The position numbers and the translations under genes are program-made. Shown one piece after another: positions 8,228 through 15,625 of a stretch of 64,000 nucleotides of DNA (the first letter of the stretch is position 1; each line of letters begins with the position of its first letter). The notes under the pieces are model-generated. The model was not told where the DNA came from. It ran no database searches and worked only from the letters and a program-made list of their open reading frames with translations. The stretch lies in the NCBI GenBank assembly GCA_963169455.1, contig CAUJDW010000052.1:1-64000 (forward strand), written 5' to 3'. Source of the stretch: Bacteroidota bacterium (GTDB lineage: Bacteria > Bacteroidota > Bacteroidia > Chitinophagales > Saprospiraceae).

Positions 8228-10216
8228 ATGACAAAGTTCTTCCGCTACTTGTTACCCCTGTCACTACTGCTCACCGGCATCTGGAGCTGCGTCGACCAGG
8301 ATTTCGACGAGCCTCCGGTAACGGGCCTGCCCAACCTGACGGGCAATATCAGCATCGCCGACCTGAAAAAGCTGAACTCCATCGGCGGCGATGACAAACA
8401 GATCCTGGATTCGCTCATCATCGAAGGCGTCGTGACGGCAGATGACGAATCCGGCAACTGGTACAAACAACTCGTGATCGAAGATGAAACGGGGGGCATT
8501 GTGGTGCGCCTCAATTCAATCGGTTTGTATAATATATATCCCATCGGGCGCAGGGTTTTCGTCAACCTGCAGGGATTGTGGCTCGGCGACTATTTCGGGC
8601 TTCCCCAGATCAACGGCGCCCGGGATTCGGCCATTGCCGAACTGCTGATCCCCGAATATGTCTTCGGCGGCGCCCGCGATCAGCAGGTGACGCCCCGGCC
8701 CATAAGCATCGGCGACTTCAACCAGGACCTGGTGGGCTCCCTAATCCGCCTGGATGATGTGCAGTTCGTAGCCGAAGACACGGCCCGCACCTACGCCGAT
8801 GCTGTTAACCGCTTTTCGGCCAACCGCACGGTGGAAGACTGTTTCGGCAACCGCACCATCATTCGGACCAGCGGTTTCGCCGATTTTGCCGGGCTCAGCG
8901 TGTCCAACGGCAAAGGCTCGCTGACCGCCATCCTCAGCATCTATCAGGGTGATTACCAACTGGTGCTGCGCGATGAACGCGATGTGCAGATGGACGGCCC
9001 GCGCTGCGAAGGCGGCGCCGGCGGCGAACTGATGACGATCGCTGACCTGCGCAGCCTCTACGCGGGCGGAACAACCGTCGGGCCGGATAACAGGAAAATT
9101 CGCGGAGTGGTCATTTCCGACCGCGACAACGGCAACACCACCGGCCGGAATATGGTCATTCAGGACGCCAGCGGCGGCATCGTGGTGCGCTTCTCGGCCA
9201 ACCACAGCTTTTCGTTGGGTGAAGAGGTCGATGTGTCCGTTTCCGGCCAGGAGATATCGGAATTCAACGGCCTGCTCCAGGTCAATAATGTAGGGCTCGA
9301 TGATGCGGTGTCCAAAGGGGCCGGCGCGCTGCCCAGCCCGCGCGTAGCAACCGTCAGCGAAATCCTGTCCAACCTGGAAGCCTGGGAATCCACCCTGGTG
9401 CGCATCAACGACGCCACCATCAGCGGCAGCGCTACTTTTTCCGGCACGACGGAGATTACGGACGCCAGCGGCTCCATCGATATGTTCACCAGCAGCAGCG
9501 CTTCCTTTGCCACTTCCCCCGTACCAGCCGGTACGGTTTCGGTAACCGCTATCGTTTCTCAGTTCAACAGCCCCCAGGTGCTGGTCCGCAACCTCAATGA
9601 CATCAGCGGCGGCGGTTCCGTCGATCCCGACCTGATGAGCCTGGCGGATGTCCGGGGCCTGTTCCAGGGTACGACAACTTCCGTGCCGGCAGGCAGGAAG
9701 ATTAGGGGCATCGTCATTTCCGACAAGGACAGCGACAACACCACTACCCGCAACCTCGTCATTCAGGATGCCGAAGGCGGCATCGTCGTGCGCTTCACGG
9801 CCAACCACAGCTTTGCCCTGGGTGAGGAACTGGAGATCAATATCTCGGGGCAGGAACTGTCCGAGTACAATGGCCTGCTGCAGGTCAACAACGTGCCCAA
9901 CGGCAATGCTACGAGCTTCGGCCCCGGCGCCCTGCCCGCTCCGCGGGAGGCTACCATCCAGGAGGTCATCAACAACCTGGAAGCCTGGGAATCGACCCTG
10001 GTCAAAATCGCCGGCGCCAGTTTCCCGAACGGGGGAACCTACTCCGGTTCTCAGACAGTGCAGGATGCTACGGGATCCATCGTGTTATATACGAGGCCTC
10101 AGGCTACATTTGCCGGGCAGAGCGTGCCGGCCGGGCAGGTCACCATCACCGCCATGGTGTCTCAGTTCACCGACCCGCAGCTCAACATCCGCAACCTGAA
10201 CGATATTGGCCAGTAA
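8228..10216 (+). CDS. Surface lipoprotein with three DUF5689 / OB-fold-like domains
   Basis: 662 aa. A lipoprotein signal is seen at residues 1-21 (lipobox-like TGIWSC). Domain 1 (about 35-262) begins ISIADLKKLN and contains IIEGVVTADD and a DUF5689-like core. Domains 2 (~269-463) and 3 (~470-662) are tandem copies of each other: both contain KIRGVVIS/KIRGIVIS, GGIVVRF, ANHSF, GLLQVNNV, NNLEAWESTLV or SNLEAWESTLV, and end RNLNDI. The pattern of G-V-V, V-I-Q-D and G-Q-V strands is like the OB-fold nucleic-acid-binding modules found in extracellular nucleases. It lies 14 bp after the TonB receptor gene and is probably its outer-leaflet partner. A strong hairpin follows the stop. Confidence 0.85.
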   Translation: MTKFFRYLLPLSLLLTGIWSCVDQDFDEPPVTGLPNLTGNISIADLKKLNSIGGDDKQILDSLIIEGVVTADDESGNWYKQLVIEDETGGIVVRLNSIGLYNIYPIGRRVFVNLQGLWLGDYFGLPQINGARDSAIAELLIPEYVFGGARDQQVTPRPISIGDFNQDLVGSLIRLDDVQFVAEDTARTYADAVNRFSANRTVEDCFGNRTIIRTSGFADFAGLSVSNGKGSLTAILSIYQGDYQLVLRDERDVQMDGPRCEGGAGGELMTIADLRSLYAGGTTVGPDNRKIRGVVISDRDNGNTTGRNMVIQDASGGIVVRFSANHSFSLGEEVDVSVSGQEISEFNGLLQVNNVGLDDAVSKGAGALPSPRVATVSEILSNLEAWESTLVRINDATISGSATFSGTTEITDASGSIDMFTSSSASFATSPVPAGTVSVTAIVSQFNSPQVLVRNLNDISGGGSVDPDLMSLADVRGLFQGTTTSVPAGRKIRGIVISDKDSDNTTTRNLVIQDAEGGIVVRFTANHSFALGEELEINISGQELSEYNGLLQVNNVPNGNATSFGPGALPAPREATIQEVINNLEAWESTLVKIAGASFPNGGTYSGSQTVQDATGSIVLYTRPQATFAGQSVPAGQVTITAMVSQFTDPQLNIRNLNDIGQ

Positions 10217-10244
10217 ACCATTTCGGTTTTTATGCCTTTATAAT

Positions 10245-10279
10245 CAGGAGCCATCCTTTGCAGAAGGGGATGGCTCCTG
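10245..10279 (+). terminator. Perfect 12-bp stem after the receptor/lipoprotein operon
   Basis: CAGGAGCCATCC (10245-10256) and GGATGGCTCCTG (10268-10279) pair perfectly across an 11-nt loop, 29 bp after the lipoprotein stop. The downstream T-run is short. Its position supports starting trmN6 downstream of it. Confidence 0.6.
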
Positions 10280-10299
10280 TCCGTTTAAACACCCGTGTT

Positions 10300-11031
10300 A
10301 TGACGATGCCGGAAAAAAAAGCGCAGCCTTTTTATTTCAAGCAGTTCACCATCCACCAGGACAAGTGCACGATGAAAGTCGGCACCGACGGCGTTTTGCT
10401 GGGCGCCTGGGCCGATGTGGAGGGCGTGGAGCAGGCGCTCGATATCGGAGCGGGCAGCGGCCTCATCGCCATCATGCTGGCCCAGCGGGCGCCCCGGGCC
10501 CGGGTGCATGCAGTGGAGATCGACGCGCCTTCCTTTGAGCAGGCGAACGAGAATATGGCCCGTTCGCCCTGGAGCGGCAGGCTGGAGGCCTTTCATACGC
10601 CCGTCCAGGATTTCGCCCGGCAAGCCGTGCACCGCTACCAGCACATCGTAAGCAACCCGCCTTTTTTCTCCGGCGGCACTTTTTCCCACAACCACAACCG
10701 CACCAACGTCCGGCATACGGTCAAACTGCCTCATGGCGACCTGTTGAGCGCGGTGCGCACTTTGCTTACTCCGGAGGGGAAGTTCAGCCTGGTGCTGCCT
10801 TATATCGAAGGGCTTCGGTTCCGGGAACTGGCCCTGAGTTACCACCTGCACTGCACCAGAGTGATGGAGGTGTACCCCCGCCCCGGAAAACCCGTCGAGC
10901 GGCTGCTGATGCAGTTCGAAAGGGAGCCGAAGGCTATGGCCGAAGAAAGCCTCGTCATCCAGAAAGAACAGGGCAACGATTGGACGGAGGAATATATCGG
11001 GCTTACTGGTGGGTTTTACCTGAATATGTGA
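10300..11031 (+). CDS. trmN6: tRNA1(Val) (adenine(37)-N6)-methyltransferase TrmN6-like
   Basis: About 243 aa from ATG 10300 (ATG 10306 equally possible; upstream in-frame TTG 10258 and ATG 10270 fall inside or next to a hairpin). Rossmann SAM-binding motif DIGAGSGLIAIMLAQ is near residue 47, and the catalytic NPPF motif of N6-adenine methyltransferases is seen as SNPPFFSGG. The N-terminal MKVGTDGVLLGAW is the usual TrmN6/YfiC signature. Length fits the family (~240-250 aa). It should methylate A37 of tRNA-Val(1) in the cytoplasm. Confidence 0.9.
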   Translation: MTMPEKKAQPFYFKQFTIHQDKCTMKVGTDGVLLGAWADVEGVEQALDIGAGSGLIAIMLAQRAPRARVHAVEIDAPSFEQANENMARSPWSGRLEAFHTPVQDFARQAVHRYQHIVSNPPFFSGGTFSHNHNRTNVRHTVKLPHGDLLSAVRTLLTPEGKFSLVLPYIEGLRFRELALSYHLHCTRVMEVYPRPGKPVERLLMQFEREPKAMAEESLVIQKEQGNDWTEEYIGLTGGFYLNM

Positions 11032-11066
11032 GGGAGTGGAAGTAATGGAGTGGTGGAAAAAACAAA

Positions 11067-11098
11067 GCGGGAAAAGGCCCTTTCGGATCATTTCCCGC
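11067..11098. terminator. Weak hairpin between convergent trmN6 and HTH gene
   Basis: GCGGGAAA (11067-11074) pairs with TTTCCCGC (11091-11098) across a 16-nt loop in the 91-bp convergent gap. No T-run follows, so function is uncertain. Confidence 0.3.
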
Positions 11099-11122
11099 CT
11101 CCCTTTTGGGAATAGGGTTTGA

Positions 11123-11386
11123 TTACTGAGCGTTATGCTCTGCCTCCGATTCGGCGAGTATTCTCATAGCTGCTTCGAGAATACTGGTGTCTTCCAGATG
11201 AACGATCCCACCGTGCGGGCCTGGCTGGATGTGTGCATCGACGATGTCGCCGTCTTCGTACTTGTGAGCGCCGAAGAAGTTGCGGACGGTCTGCTCCTGA
11301 ATGTTGAGTTCCTGTGCGATGCGGGCCACGCTGCCGGTGGGCAACTTGTGTTTGATCTCCCGCAGTTCATCGAAGGTTATATTCAT
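11123..11386 (-). CDS. Small helix-turn-helix DNA-binding protein
   Basis: 87 aa. Residues ~15-40 (PTGSVARIAQELNIQEQTV) read as a compact helix-turn-helix of the AsnC/HTH_38 kind: helix, turn around LNIQ, recognition helix QTVRNFFGAHKY. The second half (HIQPGPHGGIVHLED) is conserved-looking but unknown to me, and the C-terminus is an amphipathic helix. The ORF has an ATG at 11386 and a distinct protein-like composition, and similar small HTH proteins are common in Saprospiria. Target unknown. Confidence 0.7.
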   Translation of the reverse strand: MNITFDELREIKHKLPTGSVARIAQELNIQEQTVRNFFGAHKYEDGDIVDAHIQPGPHGGIVHLEDTSILEAAMRILAESEAEHNAQ

Positions 11387-11661
11387 AGCTGAAGAATTTT
11401 GATGAATAAATGTATTGTTTGTCTGCCACTTCGCGGCTAAGATAAGCCGGCCTTTTCATCTTTCCATGGCCTTTGAAAGGTAAACTTTTTTCCGAAAAAT
11501 TCAAAGAAAAGGGTAGCGGGTTGAAAGAAAAATGGCCGGAACGAGGCCGTGCGGCATTTGACTCAACCAGCGTACTGAACACCTGCCCGTCCTTTCTCTA
11601 CTCTTGTCGGGATTAGCCGGGTAAAACCCTGAAACCTGAAACCCCATAAAAAACTACAAAC
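11387..11661. other. Intergenic stretch, no gene seen
   Basis: 275 bp upstream of the HTH gene. Apart from the dispersed repeat copy at its far end (11583-11625) and a TACATTTA box near 11411-11418 (minus strand) that could be a poor -7 element for the HTH gene, nothing is recognisable. Confidence 0.5.
11583..11625 (-). repeat. Copy B of the short dispersed intergenic repeat
   Basis: Read on the minus strand it starts TTTTACCCGGCTAATCCCGA and ends AGGACGGGCAGG, matching 5200-5245 (plus strand) at most positions. The internal hairpin of copy A is not preserved here. Confidence 0.5.
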
Positions 11662-12398
11662 CTACTGAACACTAACTTTCCCTGTCCACCTTCGCCCTTC
11701 CGCCGCCACTTCCAGAAAATACAAGCCCTTCGGCAGCCCCGCGGCCTCAAATTCCATCAGCGCCTCCGTGCGGCGCAGCCCGCGCCAAACTGCCCGCCCC
11801 TGCGCGTCCAGTAAGGTGCAGCGCGCCTCGCCGGGCGGGCGGCCCGGCCACGACAGGAAAAAGCACCCGCTGGACAGCTCGCCCACGCCGCCGAACCAGC
11901 CGCTGGTGTTCTGGCTCAGGGGTAAGAAAGGCGGGCCGATGTAGCGCGGCCACAGGCTGTCGCCCTGCGGTTGCGGTATTCCCGCACGAATTCCACCTCA
12001 AGCTCCCGGTTCAGTTTGGCCAGAACCGCTCCGTCGCGAACCAGAGGGGCGGCGGTGAGGGTATAGCCGCCGTCAGAAACCTTCGCGATCTTGCCCCAGC
12101 TGCGGTCAATGGAATAATAGTCTCCCAAAGAATCCACTACCACATAATAGGCAAGCAGGTTGCCCGAGGAGTCAAACATGGCCACCAGCAGGCCTTGTTG
12201 CCAGTCGATGGTGTCAGCTCGAGCCAACCCCAGGCCGACAATGGTATCGTTGTGGACAATGAGGCCCATGAAGTTATTGTTAACCAGCCCTAAATCAGCA
12301 GCAATATTGAAACCTGCCTGGCAGAATGCCGCAAAAGGGGTTAAAAACGTAAAAAAAAGTACACTAGCAATACGGCATAAGGGAATATTTAGAAGGAT
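11662..12398 (-). pseudogene. Decayed T9SS-sorted secreted protein (start lost, frameshifted)
   Basis: Three pieces of one gene lie in two frames. The N-terminal frame (from ~12398) encodes a signal-peptide-like stretch ending FAAFCQ, followed by NDTIVGLGLARADTIDWQQG and YSIDRSWGKIAKVSDGGYT, which resemble large Saprospirial T9SS proteins of several hundred residues. No ATG, GTG or TTG lies just ahead of the signal peptide. After EVEFVREY (about 11980) the frame runs into LSYP-stop, while the next frame continues GIPQPQGDSLWPRYIGPPF and joins the last 74 residues, a sorting domain (GLPKGLYFLEVAAEGRRW, ending GKVSVQ). A large internal part also appears to be missing, because such proteins normally have several hundred residues here. 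Confidence 0.65.
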
Positions 12399-12442
12399 TG
12401 AATAGCGGCGCCATTCAATCCCCGTCCAATGGTCATCTGGAA

Positions 12443-12726
12443 TCAATGAATAAGCATTAATTTTTGCCGGAAAACCTTGCCCTGGCAAGAGCGGACTTCC
12501 ACCAGATATAGGCCGGATGGAAAATTCTGCCGGCTGAGGGAAACGGCATAAGTGGAGCTTCCCTCCAGCCGCCATTGTTTAAGGAGAGCGCCCTGCAGGT
12601 TGAACAAGCGGATTTCCACCGGGCCGGGGACTTCGAGGAATATCCGTAAAGATGGGGTGAAAAAAGCGCGTTTCCCAAGGCGGTAGCGATTTTAGGAATA
12701 TGGAATAGTTTTAGAGATGCTAACAT
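12443..12726 (-). pseudogene. Orphan C-terminal T9SS sorting-domain fragment
   Basis: One minus-strand frame (about 12650 to 12443) encodes SLRIFLEVPGPVEIRLFNLQ, GALLKQWRLEG, FPSGLYLVEVRS and KVFRQKL, then stops at 12443. This is a textbook type A sorting domain end. The upstream part continues only after a frame change (LFHIPKIATALGNALFSP, up to an ATG at 12726), and no body of a gene precedes it. It is therefore the 3' remnant of a deleted secreted-protein gene, next to another decayed T9SS gene. Confidence 0.65.
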
Positions 12727-12739
12727 AGTATCTCTAAAA
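12709..12739. repeat. Perfect 10-bp inverted repeat downstream of the PBP gene
   Basis: TTTTAGAGAT (12709-12718) and ATCTCTAAAA (12730-12739) flank an 11-nt spacer, 70 bp beyond the PBP1A stop on the minus strand. An eight-A run (eight Ts on the minus strand) lies just before it rather than after it, so it is not a classic terminator; it could be an operator or a half-decayed terminator. Confidence 0.4.
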
Positions 12740-12810
12740 TTAAAAAAAAGCGCGTGAAACCTACAATGTTGGCCATGTCTTTGCTTGAATCCGGACAGGC
12801 TCGCCCTGGC

Positions 12811-15150
12811 TCAGTTGCCGGCCTCCCCCGAGGAAAACACCGCTCCGATCGCATCCTTCGCCGCTCCGCTTTCCTCCGGCGCCGGGTCGGGCTGTGTTTG
12901 CGGCTGGGGCGCGAACTTGTCCTTGCAATCCAGCGCATCCCGCACGGCTTCGGATGGTTCGGGGAAGGGTGTATTGCTCAAAGCGGTATATGCCTCGCTG
13001 GCGCTCAGCTTTTGAACAAAAGTGGCCACGATGGGCAAAGCCGTATTGGCGCCCTGCCCGAGGCTGAGGTCCCGGAAGCGCACGGCGGGCGATTCGGCGC
13101 CGACCCAGGCGCCGGCCACGATACGCGGGGTATAGCCGATGAACCAGCCGTCGGAGTGGTTCTGGCTGGTGCCGGTTTTGCCGGCCAAAGGCTCCTTCAT
13201 GTTGTAGCGGAAGCGGATGCGCCGCCCCGTGCCGCGGTCGATGGCCGCCTGCAGCATTTCGTTCATGATGTCGGCTTCATCCGTTTTCAGCGGCCGATAC
13301 CACTCGCAGGTGTCGGTGAGGGCGGCATAGTCGAAAAGTACTGTCCCATCCGGGGCTTCCACCCGGCGGATGTAGTGCACTTCGGGGCGTTTGCCCCTGG
13401 CGGCGAAAGTACTGTAGGCGGTAACCATATCCATCAGCGAAGCTTCCACGGAGCCCAGGGCGATCGACGGCACCGCCGGGATATGGGATTCGATGCCGAG
13501 CTCGTTGGCCATCCGGGCTACGTTTTTAGGGCCGGCCTGCATCATCAGTTGAACGGTGATGGTGTTGATGCTGTTGATCAGCGCGCCTTCCAGAGAGTAA
13601 TAGCCGCCGTATTCATCCGTGGCGTTTTTGGGCATCCAGTTCTCGTAGCGCGGGTAGGCCCGTAACTCGTTGGGATAGTAGGTACAGGGGGGAATACCGC
13701 GTTGAATGGCGGTGGCGTACACGACGGGTTTGAAGGTAGAGCCCGGCTGCCTTTTGGAAAGTACGTGGTCATACTGGAAGTACTCATGGTCAATTCCCCC
13801 TACCCAGGCTTTGACCTCGCCGTTTTGCGGGTCGACGGCCAGAAAGCCGGCGTTCAGCAGGCCCATGTAGTATTCGATGGAGTCGAGGGGGCTGAGGGAG
13901 CGGGTGGCGCTGCCCTTGTCCCAGCTGAAGACTTTGGTTTCGACCGGGGCCTGGAAAATGGAGTCGATTTGCCCGGGAGTATAGCCTGCGTTGGCCAGCT
14001 TTTTGTAGCGCTCCGACTGTCGCACGGCATAGGTCAAGGCGTCTTCGGCTTCCCAGGGCGGCAGGCCGTTGAGGTGCTTGTCGAATACCTTTTGCAACTC
14101 GGCAATATGGCTGTGCACAGATTCTTCGGCCATGGCCTGCATCTGGAAGTCGATGGTAGTATAGATCTTCAGCCCGTCGGTGTACAGGTTGTAGGCCATG
14201 CCGTTGGGCTTGGTGATGCCCGCCAGTTTTTCCTTTAATTCCAGCCGCAGGTGTTCCCGGAAGTAAGGGGCCGGGCCTTTGTTGTGGGTGATGGGGGTGT
14301 AGTTCAGGGAAAGGGGTTCCTGCTGCAGGGAATCCGCAACGGCTTCGGGCAAATAGCCATACTTGGCCATTTGCACCAGGACGAGGTTGCGGCGTTTCAG
14401 CGCGTTGCCAGGCTTGCTGACCGGGTTGTAAGCGGAAGTGGCCTTAAGCATGCCGACCAGCACGGCGGATTGAGAAGGCGTCAGCCGGGCCGGGCTCGTA
14501 TTGAAAAACCGCTGGGCGGCCACCTTGATCCCGTAGGTGTTTTCGCTAAAGGGAACGGTGTTGAGGTACAACTCCAGCAATTCCTCCTTATCGTAAAGTT
14601 CCTCCAGCCGCATGGCGATGAAAACCTCGCGAATTTTGTTGATCAGCAGGGAGTATTTGCCGTAATCGGCCCTCGGGTACAGGTTTTTGGCCAACTGCTG
14701 GCTGATCGTGCTGCCTCCGCCCGAGGAGCGCTCGCCCCTGACAATGGATTTGTAAAAAACCCGCAGCCAGGCCCGAACGTCTACGCCATGGTGTTCGAAA
14801 TACCGGGCGTCTTCCGTAGCTACCAGCGCGTGGATGAAGTGGGGGGAGATATCCTTGTAGCGGACGTTGCTGCGGTTCTCGAAGTAATACCGCCCCAGCA
14901 GGCTGCTGTCGGCTGCATACACTTCGGAGGCAACGTAGTGGGTTACTGTCCGGAGGCTTTCCTCGGTCGGCAATTTACCAAAGGCGCCCAAGGCAATGGA
15001 CATTACGAAAGCCACCGCCCCGAGCACGGCCAGCACGGCCGAAGCCTGAACAAGGCGGAGTGGGTAAATCACCCAGGGGTAATCCGCCCAGAAATTGTAC
15101 CAGCGCACCGCCCAACTGCGCTTTTGGTTGATCCATCTGTCCTTCGTCAT
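12811..15150 (-). CDS. mrcA: Class A penicillin-binding protein 1A (GT51 transglycosylase / transpeptidase)
   Basis: 779 aa, ATG at 15150. One N-terminal membrane anchor (~31-55), then a GT51 domain with catalytic EDARYFEHHGVD (113-124) and GGGSTISQQLAKNLY (144-158), a linker, and a transpeptidase domain with SxxK at S471-T-F-K474, SxN at S527-I-N529 and KTG(T) at 658-661. All key residues are intact and the length is usual. It polymerises and cross-links peptidoglycan on the periplasmic face of the inner membrane. The C-terminal tail is Pro/Ala-rich and variable. It is monocistronic here. Confidence 0.93.
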   Translation of the reverse strand: MTKDRWINQKRSWAVRWYNFWADYPWVIYPLRLVQASAVLAVLGAVAFVMSIALGAFGKLPTEESLRTVTHYVASEVYAADSSLLGRYYFENRSNVRYKDISPHFIHALVATEDARYFEHHGVDVRAWLRVFYKSIVRGERSSGGGSTISQQLAKNLYPRADYGKYSLLINKIREVFIAMRLEELYDKEELLELYLNTVPFSENTYGIKVAAQRFFNTSPARLTPSQSAVLVGMLKATSAYNPVSKPGNALKRRNLVLVQMAKYGYLPEAVADSLQQEPLSLNYTPITHNKGPAPYFREHLRLELKEKLAGITKPNGMAYNLYTDGLKIYTTIDFQMQAMAEESVHSHIAELQKVFDKHLNGLPPWEAEDALTYAVRQSERYKKLANAGYTPGQIDSIFQAPVETKVFSWDKGSATRSLSPLDSIEYYMGLLNAGFLAVDPQNGEVKAWVGGIDHEYFQYDHVLSKRQPGSTFKPVVYATAIQRGIPPCTYYPNELRAYPRYENWMPKNATDEYGGYYSLEGALINSINTITVQLMMQAGPKNVARMANELGIESHIPAVPSIALGSVEASLMDMVTAYSTFAARGKRPEVHYIRRVEAPDGTVLFDYAALTDTCEWYRPLKTDEADIMNEMLQAAIDRGTGRRIRFRYNMKEPLAGKTGTSQNHSDGWFIGYTPRIVAGAWVGAESPAVRFRDLSLGQGANTALPIVATFVQKLSASEAYTALSNTPFPEPSEAVRDALDCKDKFAPQPQTQPDPAPEESGAAKDAIGAVFSSGEAGN

Positions 15151-15244
15151 GGTATGTTTGTTTCATGGGATAACAGCCCGTTCTACTCCATCGGAGATCC
15201 CTCGCTTTTTAGACTGCCATCTGCTTTTTGGGATACATCCGTGT

Positions 15245-15276
15245 CAAAAAAATTATCGCTTTGGTGCGGGTTCAAA
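15245..15276 (-). promoter_or_regulatory. Candidate promoter for the PBP1A gene
   Basis: On the minus strand TTTG (15276-15273) is followed after 17 bp by TAATTTTT (15255-15248), close to TTTG-N17-20-TANNTTTG. It overlaps an imperfect inverted repeat whose outer arms are TTCAAAG and CTTTGAA (15271-15301). A leader of about 85 nt is implied. Confidence 0.35.
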
Positions 15277-15477
15277 GCCTAAGGCGTAAGGTTTCTTTGA
15301 ATGGAATTCTCAGCACAGGATTGTATAGCCACCCGCCAGCCCGGGTGGAGAGCCGGGGGAATGTTTTTTTGCGCGTATCTGCCGGGTTATACTATTTTAA
15401 CGGAGGGCGGGGGAGTGAGGTTCCGTTTGGCGGGGAAAAAATGGTGGGGCTGGAAAGGGTTGAACCGCAGAGTTCCT

Positions 15478-15621
15478 GCGTTTTTGGGAACCGCAAACGC
15501 GCGAAGTCCTCGCGTTTTTTAACCGCAAAGGCGCAAAGACGCAGAGTAGGACGCAAAGAACGACGAGTATTTTAGTGGCTCTCCTGCGCTAAACTTCCGC
15601 GTCCTCTGCGTCTTCGCGGTT
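15478..15621. repeat. Palindromic intergenic repeat of the AACCGCAAAG...ACGCAGAG type
   Basis: AACCGCAAAGGCGCAAAGAC (15521-15540, continuing GCAGAG) is matched in inverted orientation by CTCTGCGTCTTCGCGGTT (15604-15621). Partial extra copies (AACCGCAAACGCGC near 15489, GACGCAAAG near 15550) lie alongside. Elements of this composition recur between genes in many Bacteroidota genomes. It lies in the 475-bp gap upstream of the PBP gene; the rest of that gap (15151-15477) holds no recognisable gene. Confidence 0.6.
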
Positions 15622-15625
15622 TTTT

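Noticed and set aside
12457-12726. 89-codon minus-strand frame taken as a gene
   Set aside because: Only its first third matches a sorting-domain remnant; the true remnant continues in another frame, so it is listed as a pseudogene fragment instead.
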